A DNA stretch of 64,000 bases from Acetobacterium malicum subsp. dehalogenans DSM 11527 (GCF_000472665.1 NZ_AXAC01000018.1:1-64000); one strand, 5' to 3'; shown: positions 54,116 to 63,264, counted from the stretch's first letter. Numbers and translations: made by a program. Notes: generated by a model from the sequence alone, not told the origin.

Positions 54116-54757
54116 TTATTTCTCGCACAGTTTAACTGCCAGAGCTGCAGCGCCACCTGCATCTTTAGCAAACATATCACAACCCATTCGATCACAAAAA
54201 TCCTGAGTGATGGGGGCACCACCAATCATAATTTTCACCTTGTCACGAATACCAGCATCTACAAATGCTTTGACAACTTTTGGTGTTTCCGGCATGGTGG
54301 TTGTCAGCAGAATCGAACATGCGACAATATCGGCATTGTGTTCAATCGCTGCTTCCACAAATTTTTCGGCCGGTACATCGATACCGATATCGATTACTTT
54401 TAGACCGCGTCCTTCCAGCATCATCCCCACCAGGTTTTTGCCGATATCGTGCATGTCTCCCTGAACACTGCCCAAAATAACAGTTCCCAATGATTTCGAA
54501 TCCTGATCGGTCAGCAACGGTTTCAAAATTTTCGAACCTTCCATCATCGCGTGGCAGGAACATAGTACCTCTGGTATATAAAGTTCATCACGACTGAATT
54601 CATCGCCAACTATTGCCATCCCAGCCATCATGGCGTCAAGAACTTCCTGAGCATCACAACCGGCATCAATGGCTTCCTGAACTAAACCCGGCATGGCTCG
54701 TTCGTCGCCGTCATAAAGAGTCTCTGCTATTTTTTTTAAAATCTCCACTTTTTTCAC
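54116..54757 (-). CDS. Methyltransferase corrinoid protein
   Basis: A 213-aa corrinoid protein: N-terminal four-helix cap domain (about 1-90) and a Rossmann B12 domain with D101-M-H103-D-I-G106 (axial His) and a GGAPI loop near residue 180. It shuttles the methyl group between MT I and MT II. Start is GTG, at 54757 or 54748; the second has better spacing to AGGTGA. A reductive activator gene is not in the window and must lie elsewhere. Confidence 0.93.
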   Translation of the reverse strand: MKKVEILKKIAETLYDGDERAMPGLVQEAIDAGCDAQEVLDAMMAGMAIVGDEFSRDELYIPEVLCSCHAMMEGSKILKPLLTDQDSKSLGTVILGSVQGDMHDIGKNLVGMMLEGRGLKVIDIGIDVPAEKFVEAAIEHNADIVACSILLTTTMPETPKVVKAFVDAGIRDKVKIMIGGAPITQDFCDRMGCDMFAKDAGGAAALAVKLCEK

Positions 54758-54774
54758 CTGTCCTTTTATATGAT

Positions 54775-55926
54775 TTAGTCTAAATTAATCGGGTAATTAC
54801 CAAATTGATGAACACAGTTTACCATGTGCACAAGATTTTCTGCACTGACATCCCCTTGGACATTATGTGCCGGCGATAATAAAAATCCGCCGCCAGGTGC
54901 CAATGCCTTGATGGCTTCACGTACTTCATGAGTAATCTCTTCTTTGGTACCAAAAGGCAGGATCTTTTGAATATCAATATTGCCATGGAAAACCATATCG
55001 TTTCCAAATTCTTTTTTCAATTCATACCGATCCATATTAGTTGCCGCTGGCTGTACGGGGTCAAGCACGTCAACACCACAATCAATTAAGTCTGCAATAA
55101 ATGGTTTAATGGCACCGCAGGAATGGAGCATGATCTTGGCTTCCGGATTGTATTGATGCAAGGTCTTTTTGGCATGCTCAAAATGCTCTTTTAAATGGGG
55201 CTTTACGACTTTTTTGAATGTTTTAGGAGACATCAGTGGACGATCCTGCATCCCCAGATCTTCTCCGCTGAGTCTGAGAATGTCAACGTATTCACCTACT
55301 TCAGCCATTATTACTTCATTGGTACGCTTTTGAATCTGACAGATCTTATCCATCAGGGCATGGGCGAATTCCTGATTGTTAACGATATCCCGATACCAGC
55401 GTTCATGTCCCCGCATATAGGTTGCCAGTTCAAAGACCGCGCCGGCAAATTTCGCTAAAATGGCAAGATCCGTGGTCTCCCGAACCCCCTTCATTTCTTC
55501 CTGCAGTCCAGCATAACGTTTTGGATCTTCAGGATCCGGCCAGATATAAGTTTCCAAATCTTCTATCGTGGCATTAGCCAATGGCGGATTAACAAGTTCA
55601 AAGTAAAAATGTCCGCCGGCAATGGCGGTTTTTTTCCAGTAGCATCCCCATTCATCAGTAAAGCTGCCGTCTTGAAAGCTCTTGGTATGAACCGAAACCC
55701 CAGAACGTGGCGAAACGTAATACATATCAATTCCCAGTTTTTTGATCATTTCAATAGGCATCTGTACCTCGGTCCATCGACCCATTCTGGGGCTGTCCGG
55801 CAGATATTCCATATTCAACACTTTTTTCATATCCCGATACACATCAATGGTCAGCACCATGTCAACTGGCACTCGGTCTGGTTCCTGGTGATTGGCTGCT
55901 GCCATCACTCTTTCTCGTGAATTCAT
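54775..55926 (-). CDS. Uroporphyrinogen decarboxylase-like methyltransferase (MT I)
   Basis: A 383-aa UroD-fold methyltransferase (family of MtaA/MtbA and the acetogen O-demethylase components such as VdmB). MNSRERVMAAANHQEPDRVPVD opens the protein; MLHSCGAIKPFIADLID (HxC-type zinc ligands) and HGNIDIQKILPFGT are conserved. It should cleave the methyl ether or other methyl donor and pass the methyl to the corrinoid protein. First gene of the operon, GAGTGAGGAAAT upstream. The donor is unknown; phenyl methyl ethers are the family precedent, a methylated glycerol is a context-based guess. Confidence 0.87.
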   Translation of the reverse strand: MNSRERVMAAANHQEPDRVPVDMVLTIDVYRDMKKVLNMEYLPDSPRMGRWTEVQMPIEMIKKLGIDMYYVSPRSGVSVHTKSFQDGSFTDEWGCYWKKTAIAGGHFYFELVNPPLANATIEDLETYIWPDPEDPKRYAGLQEEMKGVRETTDLAILAKFAGAVFELATYMRGHERWYRDIVNNQEFAHALMDKICQIQKRTNEVIMAEVGEYVDILRLSGEDLGMQDRPLMSPKTFKKVVKPHLKEHFEHAKKTLHQYNPEAKIMLHSCGAIKPFIADLIDCGVDVLDPVQPAATNMDRYELKKEFGNDMVFHGNIDIQKILPFGTKEEITHEVREAIKALAPGGGFLLSPAHNVQGDVSAENLVHMVNCVHQFGNYPINLD

Positions 55927-55997
55927 TATTTCCTCACTCTCTAAACATAAATAATTCGCAGTTTTTTAGACATTCTCGTGGCCTCGAGCTTTTTTTC

Positions 55998-56016
55998 GTA
56001 AATAATTTGTATTTAC
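55998..56016. promoter_or_regulatory. Palindrome, candidate DeoR operator (proximal)
   Basis: GTAAATA and TATTTAC flank a 5-nt centre (55998-56016). The right half with its flank, TTTGTATTTAC, recurs at 56098-56108, so copies lie on both sides of the methyltransferase operon promoter. Confidence 0.5.
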
Positions 56017-56032
56017 CGCTTATTTCAATTAC

Positions 56033-56061
56033 AATATAACATGCTAATTTCTATATGTCAA
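56033..56061 (-). promoter_or_regulatory. Promoter of the methyltransferase operon
   Basis: Minus strand TTGACA (56056-56061), 17-bp spacer, TATATT (56033-56038), about 105 nt ahead of the MT I start. Confidence 0.8.
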
Positions 56062-56092
56062 CATTTTATATTAACTTTATATGTATTTTATA

Positions 56093-56109
56093 GTAACTTT
56101 GTATTTACT
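56093..56109. promoter_or_regulatory. Candidate DeoR operator (distal)
   Basis: TTTGTATTTAC at 56098-56108 repeats the proximal site; with GTAA at 56093 it forms a weaker palindrome (AGTAA...TTACT). It lies upstream of the -35 of the methyltransferase operon. Confidence 0.45.
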
Positions 56110-56239
56110 TTACGATAATAATTAATTTAATTAGTATTTATTAAGTTTTTTTAGTTGACTTTTTGTAAAATATTTACGAATTTATTGCAATGTACTAATT
56201 GACCATCGTTTTCCAGAAATCCTTTCAGTAAATAAAAAA

Positions 56240-56261
56240 ACGCATCGTCATTTCGATGCGT
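56240..56261 (-). terminator. Terminator of the DeoR gene
   Basis: ACGCATCG and CGATGCGT stem around six nt, followed on the minus strand by seven T; 40 nt past the deoR-type stop. Confidence 0.88.
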
Positions 56262-56301
56262 CTCAAAGTATTAATTAGTACCAGGATTTATACTATTGTC
56301 T

Positions 56302-57069
56302 TTATATTACTTCGATATTATTACTCTTGCAGTATTCCCGATAAATCTCCGGGGTTTTATCATCCAGAATAAAACCGTCAAAAACATTTAAATCAACCAT
56401 TTTTGTCAGCGCTACCTTATCAAACTTCGAATAGTCTGCCAAGAGATAACATTTACTACTGATTTCATAAATAGTCTGATTGATTTCAACTTCTTCAAAT
56501 GCCCCATGGGTAATCCCCTTATCGATGGATACTGCCATAACCCCCATGAAAGCTTTATCAATGTTAAAACTCTTTAAAAAATCATTGGCTTCCTTCCCAT
56601 AAAAAGCACCGGAAAAACTACGCAGCTTTCCGCCCGGCATATAAACCGTGATTCCTGAAATCGCAGAAGCTTTTAATGCTACACTTAAAGAGAGCGTAAT
56701 TAAATTGACATCCTGAATATCTTCTAGGTAGTCGAGAACCAGTTCCACAGTACTGCCAGCATTTAAAGCGATCGTGTCACCATTTTCAATGATTCTTGCC
56801 GCTTTTTCAGCAATTAACCGCTTCTCTTCGATGTTCTGGGTTCTTTTTTTATAAATATCCATTTCCGACGTCGTCTGATAGTTAATTTTTTCTTTTCTGA
56901 AAGCCCCACCATAAGATAATGTAATCCCATACTCCTCGGCAAGATATTTTAAATCCCGACGTATTGTCGCCTCGCCCACACCATATTTTTGAGAAAGACT
57001 GGCCACTTTAACGGAACCTTTGCTCATAATTGTATTCAAAATTTCTTTTCTGCGATCAATATGCAACAT
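56302..57069 (-). CDS. DeoR-family transcriptional regulator
   Basis: A 255-aa DeoR protein: N-terminal HTH (SLSQKYGVGEATIRRDLKYL, about 24-43) and a phosphosugar-sensing DeoRC domain (NGDTIALNAGSTVEL, GGKLRSFSGAFYG, YSKFDKVALTKM). DeoR regulators usually answer to phosphorylated sugar intermediates such as glycerol 3-phosphate, matching glpK and dhaK nearby. It sits directly upstream of, and in line with, the methyltransferase operon. GAGGAG supports the ATG. Confidence 0.88.
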   Translation of the reverse strand: MLHIDRRKEILNTIMSKGSVKVASLSQKYGVGEATIRRDLKYLAEEYGITLSYGGAFRKEKINYQTTSEMDIYKKRTQNIEEKRLIAEKAARIIENGDTIALNAGSTVELVLDYLEDIQDVNLITLSLSVALKASAISGITVYMPGGKLRSFSGAFYGKEANDFLKSFNIDKAFMGVMAVSIDKGITHGAFEEVEINQTIYEISSKCYLLADYSKFDKVALTKMVDLNVFDGFILDDKTPEIYREYCKSNNIEVI

Positions 57070-57253
57070 CTTTGTTTCTCCTCATATGTGTTCTTTTTCA
57101 TTTCTATCAAGCTATTGTTTTTTCTGATCATCAAGACCACATCTCTCAGGATTTGTCTGAACGCAAATCCAAAAATCAATCTCTATTTTAAATTGTACCT
57201 ACAAATCCTCATTATTGCAAGGCTAACATAACGAAATCGACCTTAGCACCAGC

Positions 57254-58180
57254 TTACCAATTGCTTTCATTTAAGCTTAGAATTTCTTTTGCAGTTTGTT
57301 CGGTAATCACCAGATGCCTGATATACCCAGTTCGCAGACAGCTGATGATCGCGCTGATATTGGATTCCGGAGGAGCAATGCCAATAATATGTTTGATTCG
57401 TGCCAACAACCTTAAGGGAATCTGGATCGCATAATCATCATCCCCTTCAATCTGTTCGCCCTGGAGATTAAAAAAATAAGACAACAGACTCCCGACCGCT
57501 TTTTCCTGTGTCAGTTTCTTGCCAAACCGTAGAGCCGTTCCATGATCCGGCACCAGCGGAAAACTGCCCAGAGTAATTATGGCCGTATCGGTTTTCCGCC
57601 ACCGCTCTAAAATTTCCTGATAATTATTGGTATTCATGAACAGTTCCTGATCCTGTTCGGTGGTGGGAAAGGCCGGACTTATCAGATATTCTGCCTGAAA
57701 ACCGGTTTTGTGAGACAGCTCAGTGGCCAGCTCATTGGGATGATAGCCCCGATGAGGCACAGTGGCAGTTCCAATTAAGGGGCAGATGATACCATGTGAG
57801 GCTATACCGTTATTTGTCAGGGGCAGGGCTTCAATCATTTTATTGACATTATATCCCCAGCCCAGTCCTAAAACCTTGGTTTTATCAAGAAAATCAACCA
57901 GGACCCCGGCAGCCTCCCGGTGGAGATCTTCTGCTGTTGCCACTATATCGCAGGTCTTTAGGTTAAAATGGCGGCAGAAACTCTGACTTAATCCCATGTT
58001 GGAATGCTGATATGAGAGGATCTCTATTTTTACAACTCCCTCTTTTCTGGCCTTATTTAATAAATTACTCACCGATGGCCGGGAAATATTCATGATTCTG
58101 GCAATTTCAGCCTGGGTCTTATTCTCTTCATAGTATAATTTAGATATTTGGATGAGTCGTAATAACTCTTTCTCTTTCAT
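57254..58180 (-). CDS. SorC-family sugar-binding regulator (copy 2)
   Basis: A 308-aa SorC/LsrR-type regulator: HTH at about 24-46 (QAEIARIMNISRPSVSNLLNK) and phosphosugar domain (LGLGWGYNVNKMIEALP, ALRFGKKLTQEKAVGSLLSYF). Paralogous to the gene at 47397. It is divergent to the dhaL-VOC-dhaK-aldolase operon and should control it; LsrR-type members respond to a phosphorylated ligand. GGAG upstream of the ATG. Confidence 0.88.
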   Translation of the reverse strand: MKEKELLRLIQISKLYYEENKTQAEIARIMNISRPSVSNLLNKARKEGVVKIEILSYQHSNMGLSQSFCRHFNLKTCDIVATAEDLHREAAGVLVDFLDKTKVLGLGWGYNVNKMIEALPLTNNGIASHGIICPLIGTATVPHRGYHPNELATELSHKTGFQAEYLISPAFPTTEQDQELFMNTNNYQEILERWRKTDTAIITLGSFPLVPDHGTALRFGKKLTQEKAVGSLLSYFFNLQGEQIEGDDDYAIQIPLRLLARIKHIIGIAPPESNISAIISCLRTGYIRHLVITEQTAKEILSLNESNW

Positions 58181-58250
58181 TTGGTTACTCCGATTTCTTT
58201 ACCTGTTAGTATTATTATTGTTTAATATATAACAATAATTATCATATGTC

Positions 58251-58268
58251 AATATATTGCGATATATT
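58251..58268. promoter_or_regulatory. Candidate SorC operator (copy 2)
   Basis: AATATAT and ATATATT flank TGCG (58251-58268), a perfect palindrome containing TGCGATATATT, the 11-mer also present before SorC1. It lies between SorC2 and the divergent dhaL promoter. Confidence 0.55.
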
Positions 58269-58319
58269 TGATTTTTTTTAAAACTTATCCTATTTAATCG
58301 TAACATATGCTAAATTTAT

Positions 58320-58348
58320 TTGACTTCCCCATTGACACTTGCTATACT
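58320..58348 (+). promoter_or_regulatory. Promoter of the dhaL operon
   Basis: TTGACT (58320-58325), 17-bp spacer, TATACT (58343-58348), about 37 nt before the dhaL ATG. Confidence 0.75.
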
Positions 58349-58384
58349 GAACACAAAGATGTAAACGATTATGGGGGTGTAATA

Positions 58385-59011
58385 ATGCCAATAGAACCAT
58401 TGAAAATCAAAACCTTGCTCCTTACTGCCGCCCAGGAAATAGCCGATCATGTTGATATTCTGACTGAACTGGATTGCGCCCTGGGTGACGGTGATCATGG
58501 TACAACCATGAAAAAGTTGACAAAAGTAATGTTTGCGGAAATTGACAGCTGGGATGAAACCACCAACCTTAAAGTGGGGCTGGAAAACCTCAACGATGCC
58601 TTGGAAGATGTCAGTGGCGGTTCCGCGGGGCCCTTATTTAGCGCTTTTATTCATGGTATGGCGGAAGCAGCAAATCCTGAAGCGCCAAACTCTGATACCT
58701 TTATAAAGATTATTCTGCTTGGAGCCTACGACGAGTTTTTTGCCACCTCCAAAGCGGTAGTTGGTGATAAATCAATGATGGATGCCATCGATCCAGCTAC
58801 CGAGGTGATCCGCCACTCTACCACTGATATGAAAACGACCCTCATAAAGGCGGCCCAGGCGGCCCGAGCCGGATCTGACAACACCACCGGAATGCTGGCA
58901 AAATTTGGGCGAGCCCGTTATATCGGTGACCGCTGTTTAGGTCATCGCGATCCTGGTTCGGTTACCTTCGCTTATTTCTACGAAGGGCTGGCCAAAGGAT
59001 ATTCAGCATAA
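58385..59011 (+). CDS. dhaL: Dihydroxyacetone kinase subunit DhaL
   Basis: A 208-aa nucleotide-binding subunit: D30, D35 and D37 in DCALGDGDHG match the magnesium-binding aspartates of E. coli DhaL, with SGGSAGPLFSAF and SVTFAYFYEG following. It supplies ADP or ATP for phosphorylation of the ketone held by DhaK. No DhaM (PTS donor) is in the window, so either ATP is used directly or DhaM lies elsewhere. GGGGGTG site before the ATG at 58385; the frame to 58307 runs through the promoter. Confidence 0.9.
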   Translation: MPIEPLKIKTLLLTAAQEIADHVDILTELDCALGDGDHGTTMKKLTKVMFAEIDSWDETTNLKVGLENLNDALEDVSGGSAGPLFSAFIHGMAEAANPEAPNSDTFIKIILLGAYDEFFATSKAVVGDKSMMDAIDPATEVIRHSTTDMKTTLIKAAQAARAGSDNTTGMLAKFGRARYIGDRCLGHRDPGSVTFAYFYEGLAKGYSA

Positions 59012-59037
59012 AACATATAAACCGAAGGGAGAAAAAA

Positions 59038-59358
59038 ATGTACGAAATTATGCATGTTGGTGTTCCCGTTAAGGAACCGGTATTGGAAGAGTTTTACGCC
59101 GAGGGATTAAAGGTCCATATCTCCAGCCCGGACAATAATCCTCTCAAATTTGAATACCTGAGGTTTGAAGAGGGTACCCCACTTCATCCCGATGTCGTCA
59201 ATTTGACCCATATTGCCTACAAGGTGCCCAACATCGATACCTTTATCAGCGATCACCAGGCGATTGTTTTAAACGAGCGGATGACAGTTGATGATCACCT
59301 GGACATTGCCTTTGTTAAAGTCGCAGGCACCGTTATTGAATTAATGGAAATGAAATAA
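59038..59358 (+). CDS. VOC (glyoxalase-fold) family protein
   Basis: A 106-aa single-domain VOC protein: MHVGVPVKEP start, NLTHIAYKVPNID with a metal-type His, and a final IELMEMK Glu, the usual H/E metal-site layout. It may isomerise or epimerise a sugar-phosphate in this operon, filling a slot like LsrG; this is inference. It lies 26 nt after dhaL and 48 nt before dhaK2. Confidence 0.72.
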   Translation: MYEIMHVGVPVKEPVLEEFYAEGLKVHISSPDNNPLKFEYLRFEEGTPLHPDVVNLTHIAYKVPNIDTFISDHQAIVLNERMTVDDHLDIAFVKVAGTVIELMEMK

Positions 59359-59406
59359 CTATTCGATTTATACTTTTAATAATAAATTTATAAAGGGGAA
59401 AATACA

Positions 59407-60405
59407 ATGACGATGAAAAAGTTTATTAACAATCCGGATAACATTACCGCGGAATTATTAGAAGGTCTGGCTCTGGCAAACCCCAAAATTCTTGAGGTGA
59501 CTGACCACAATCTGATCATTAACAAGGGTCTGGCAACTGCCGATCGAGTTACCATTGTCACCATCGGCGGGGCTGGTCATGAACCCGCCCTGGAAGGCTT
59601 TGTCGGCGAAGGGATGATCGACATTTCGGTTGTTGGAGATATTTTTGCAGCCCCCGGTTACAAGGCGGTGGTGGAAGCTCTGAAGCTGGCCGATAAGGGC
59701 AAGGGCGTGCTTTTTGTGGTGCTGAACCATGCTGGCGATATGCTGGCTGGTGACCGGACCATGAAAGAAGTCGAAAAATTGGGCTTAAACGTCATCAAGG
59801 TGGTCACCCAGGAAGATATCGCCAATGCGCCCCGCTCCGATGCGGCCAACCGGCGGGGCCTGGTAGGCTGTGTGCCTCTGTATAAGATCTGTGGCGCCGC
59901 AGCCGCTCAGGGCAAATCTTTGGCCGAAGTGGCCGCCATTGCCCAGAATTTCGCCGACAATATGGCTACCATTGCCGTGGCCTGTAAAACCGCCACCCAT
60001 CCCCAAAATGGCGCATCCTTTGCCGATCTCGGTGAAGATGAAATGGAAGTTGGTATGGGCCAGCATGGCGAAGGCGGCGGCGGACGCCAAAAAATGGCCA
60101 GCGCCGACGAAACCGCAGTAATCATGGCTGAGGCCTTGGTCAAGGATCTGGATCTGAAAGCTGGTGAAGAGGTAATGGTCATCGTCAACGGCACCGGTGC
60201 CACCACGATCATGGAAATGTTGCTGGTCTTCCGTCGGGTTCACAAATATCTCAGTGAAAAAGGTATTAACATTGTCGCCAGTTGGGTTGAAGAAGTTTTA
60301 ACGGTGCAGGAACAGGCCGGTTTCCAGCTTTTCTTTGCCCGAATGAATCCTGAGAATCTGGCCTATTGGGAAGCCCCAGCCAAAACCCCCTATTTGAGTC
60401 GCTAG
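59407..60405 (+). CDS. dhaK: Dihydroxyacetone kinase subunit DhaK (copy 2)
   Basis: A 332-aa DhaK with GAGHEP at 55-60, NHAGDM and H220 in GMGQHGEGGGG. It aligns with dhaK1 without a gap. The third gene of dhaL-VOC-dhaK-aldolase, so this copy has its DhaL in cis. The substrate may be dihydroxyacetone or a larger ketose, as in DhaK homologues acting on erythrulose. AAAGGGG upstream. Confidence 0.92.
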   Translation: MTMKKFINNPDNITAELLEGLALANPKILEVTDHNLIINKGLATADRVTIVTIGGAGHEPALEGFVGEGMIDISVVGDIFAAPGYKAVVEALKLADKGKGVLFVVLNHAGDMLAGDRTMKEVEKLGLNVIKVVTQEDIANAPRSDAANRRGLVGCVPLYKICGAAAAQGKSLAEVAAIAQNFADNMATIAVACKTATHPQNGASFADLGEDEMEVGMGQHGEGGGGRQKMASADETAVIMAEALVKDLDLKAGEEVMVIVNGTGATTIMEMLLVFRRVHKYLSEKGINIVASWVEEVLTVQEQAGFQLFFARMNPENLAYWEAPAKTPYLSR

Positions 60406-60407
60406 TT

Positions 60408-61286
60408 ATGGCTGATCAGGATTCAATCAAAAAAGCCAAAGACTTCGGCTTTGACCAGCCTATGGAAAAACGGAATTTTCATGTCAAAGGGATGGACGAT
60501 GTGGATTGGGGGATGAAAACCCGGCTGTCAAAAATATTTGATCCCCACAGCGGTCATACTGTGATGCTGGCTTTTGATCACGGTTATATCATGGGGCCGA
60601 CCCAGGGATTGGAGCGGATGGATCTGGCCATCCCACCGCTCCAGGACTATGCCGATGTCCTGATGGCCACTCGGGGGGCACTGCGAACCTGTATCCGGCC
60701 CGATCACGGCAAGGCCATTGCGCTGCGTTGTTCGGCCGGGAGTTCGGTCTTAAAAGAAGATATGAGCAAAGAAATCATCGGCGTCAATGTTGAAGACGCG
60801 ATCCGGATGAATGCCACCTGTATGGCGATTCAGGCCTTTATCGGATCTGAAAACGAATGCCAGAGCATTGAAAATATTATCAAAACCGTGGATGCCGGCA
60901 ACCGCTACGGCATCCCCACTCTGGGCGTGGTGGCCGTAGGTAAAGAGATGGAACGAACCACCAAGTATTTTTCCCTGGCTACCCGGATGCTGGCTGAATT
61001 TGGGGTCCAGATTGTCAAAGTCTATTACTGTGATAACTTTGAAGAAGTCACCGCGGCCTGTCCAGTCCCGATTGTCATCGCCGGCGGTAAAAAGGTTCCC
61101 GAACAGGAAGCCCTGGAAATCACCTATCAGGCCCTTCAAAAAGGCGCCGCCGGAGTTGATATGGGCCGTAACGTCTTCCAGGCCGACAACCCGGCGGCGA
61201 TGATCCAGAGCATCCGCAAGGTTGTACACGAAAAGTTCACCGGCACCGAAGCCTTTGAATTTTATACGGATCTTTCTTCCCATTAA
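60408..61286 (+). CDS. Class I aldolase of the LsrF/DhnA type
   Basis: A 292-aa TIM-barrel aldolase: VMLAFDHGYIMGPTQGLE near 58-75, the probable Schiff-base Lys in VQIVKVYYCDNFEE, GGKKVPEQEAL and GAAGVDMGRNVFQ phosphate-binding loops. It is closest in look to LsrF (autoinducer-2 thiolase) and DhnA-type fructose-bisphosphate aldolases. Here it probably cleaves or joins the ketose phosphate made by DhaKL. It begins 2 nt after dhaK2 with no clear ribosome binding site, implying translational coupling. Confidence 0.83.
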   Translation: MADQDSIKKAKDFGFDQPMEKRNFHVKGMDDVDWGMKTRLSKIFDPHSGHTVMLAFDHGYIMGPTQGLERMDLAIPPLQDYADVLMATRGALRTCIRPDHGKAIALRCSAGSSVLKEDMSKEIIGVNVEDAIRMNATCMAIQAFIGSENECQSIENIIKTVDAGNRYGIPTLGVVAVGKEMERTTKYFSLATRMLAEFGVQIVKVYYCDNFEEVTAACPVPIVIAGGKKVPEQEALEITYQALQKGAAGVDMGRNVFQADNPAAMIQSIRKVVHEKFTGTEAFEFYTDLSSH

Positions 61287-61292
61287 TAACGT

Positions 61293-61335
61293 AAAAAAGC
61301 TGTATTGGATAAGCAGTTCATCCGATACAGCTTTT
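61293..61335. terminator. Bidirectional terminator between aldolase and lepA
   Basis: AAAAAGCTGTATTGGAT and ATCCGATACAGCTTTTT, paired with one G-U, between convergent genes, with A and T tracts. Confidence 0.92.
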
Positions 61336-61343
61336 TGATTTGA

Positions 61344-63149
61344 TTAGGAATCCAGTTTAAGAACCGCCATAAATGCTTCTTGTGGTACTTCAACGTTACC
61401 AACCTGACGCATCCGCTTCTTGCCCTCTTTCTGTTTTTCCAACAGTTTTCGTTTACGGCTGATATCCCCACCATAACATTTGGCCAAAACATCTTTACGC
61501 ATCGCTCGGATCGTTTCGCGGGCGACCACCTTGGTGCCAATGGCGGCCTGAACCGGGATTTCAAACATTTGCCGAGGAATTTCTTCCTTTAATTTTTTGG
61601 CGATCAGCCGTCCCCGGTTTGCCGCCTTATCCCGGTGAACAATAAAGGAAAGGGCATCGACCAGTTCCCCATTCAACAGAATATCCAGTTTAACCAGATC
61701 TGAAGGCCGATATTCTTTGATGTCATAGTCAAAGGAGGCATAACCCCGGGTCCGGGATTTAAGGGCATCAAAGAAATCATAGATAATCTCATTCAGGGGC
61801 AATTCATATTTCAGGATGACCCGGTTTTCTTCAACATAATCCATGGTCAGATAAACGCCCCGACGTTCCTGACACAATTCCATTATCGCACCCAGATATT
61901 CGGACGGCACCATGATGTCGGCATTGACAATCGGTTCTTCCATGGTTTTAATTTCGACCGGGTTGGGCAGATTAGAAGGATTATCCACCCACAATTCGGT
62001 GCCATCGGTTTTGACAACCTTGTAAATAACACTGGGGGCCGTGGTAACCAGATCCAGATTGAATTCCCGCTCCAGCCGTTCCTGAATGATCTCCATATGG
62101 AGCAGTCCCAGGAATCCACAACGGAAACCAAAACCAAGGGCCATTGAAGTTTCGGCTTCATAAAGCAGGGAGGCATCGTTTAACTGCAGTTTGGCCAGGG
62201 CTTCTTTCAAATCTTCATAGCGGGAGCCATCGGCTGGATAAATCCCACAGAAAACCATGGAGGTCACTTTTTTGTAACCCGGCAAGGGTTCTTTGGCCGG
62301 ATTTAGGGTTTCGGTAATGGTATCCCCGACCCGGGTATCCCGAACGTTTTTTATCCCGGCGTTGACATAACCAACGTCACCTGCGCAGAGTTCGTCAATG
62401 GGAATCAAACCGCTGCCAAAAACGCCAACTTCGTTAACGTCAAAGGTTTTTCCAACGGCCATCATGTCAATTTTCATGCCTTTACGGATTTTTCCCTGAA
62501 TAACCCGAACTGAGGCAATAACCCCCAGATACTGATCGTAATAGGAATCAAAAATCAGGGCCTGTAGCGGTGCATCGACATCGCCGGTTGGTGAGGGTAC
62601 TTTTTTGACAATCGCTTCCAGCACTTCCCGGATGTTGAGACCGGCCTTGGCTGAAATCAGCGGCGCATCCTGGGCTTCAATGCCAATAACATGCTCTATC
62701 TCATCCTTCACCCGCTGGGGATCGGCACTCAACAGATCAATCTTGTTAATGACCGGAATCACTTCCAGATTATTCTCCAGCGCCAGATAAACATTGGCGA
62801 TCGTCTGGGCTTCAATTCCCTGGGAGCCGTCGACAATCAATAATGCCCCTTCACAGGCGGCCAGACTGCGGGACACCTCATAGGTGAAATCCACATGGCC
62901 CGGGGTATCAATCAGGTTTAAAATGTACTCTTCACCATCATCGGCGGTATACAGCAAGCGGACGGCCTGAAGCTTGATGGTAATGCCCCGCTCCCGTTCG
63001 ATATCCATATTATCCAAAAACTGTGCTTCCATATCCCGTTTGCTCATCATCCCGGTATCTTCAATCAGTCGATCCGCCAAAGTTGACTTACCATGATCAA
63101 TATGGGCAATGATGGAAAAATTTCGTGTATGTAATTGTTTATTTGTCAA
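61344..63149 (-). CDS. lepA: Elongation factor 4 (LepA)
   Basis: A 601-aa translational GTPase: AHIDHGKST (G1), DTPGHVDF (G3), NKIDL (G4), then domain II, EF-G-like domains III and V, and the LepA-specific C-terminal domain ending in [18 protein letters not shown]. It acts on the ribosome, probably in initiation or back-translocation. Divergent from rpsT. Full length. Confidence 0.96.
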   Translation of the reverse strand: MTNKQLHTRNFSIIAHIDHGKSTLADRLIEDTGMMSKRDMEAQFLDNMDIERERGITIKLQAVRLLYTADDGEEYILNLIDTPGHVDFTYEVSRSLAACEGALLIVDGSQGIEAQTIANVYLALENNLEVIPVINKIDLLSADPQRVKDEIEHVIGIEAQDAPLISAKAGLNIREVLEAIVKKVPSPTGDVDAPLQALIFDSYYDQYLGVIASVRVIQGKIRKGMKIDMMAVGKTFDVNEVGVFGSGLIPIDELCAGDVGYVNAGIKNVRDTRVGDTITETLNPAKEPLPGYKKVTSMVFCGIYPADGSRYEDLKEALAKLQLNDASLLYEAETSMALGFGFRCGFLGLLHMEIIQERLEREFNLDLVTTAPSVIYKVVKTDGTELWVDNPSNLPNPVEIKTMEEPIVNADIMVPSEYLGAIMELCQERRGVYLTMDYVEENRVILKYELPLNEIIYDFFDALKSRTRGYASFDYDIKEYRPSDLVKLDILLNGELVDALSFIVHRDKAANRGRLIAKKLKEEIPRQMFEIPVQAAIGTKVVARETIRAMRKDVLAKCYGGDISRKRKLLEKQKEGKKRMRQVGNVEVPQEAFMAVLKLDS

Positions 63150-63264
63150 TTTTTAGTCCTCTACTTTCAAATCTATATCAATGGTTGAAATGTTCTGTAA
63201 ATCCCTTGTTTTTATACCTAGATCAATATTCTATCAAGAAATATTTTTTTTGTCACGTTTTTTC

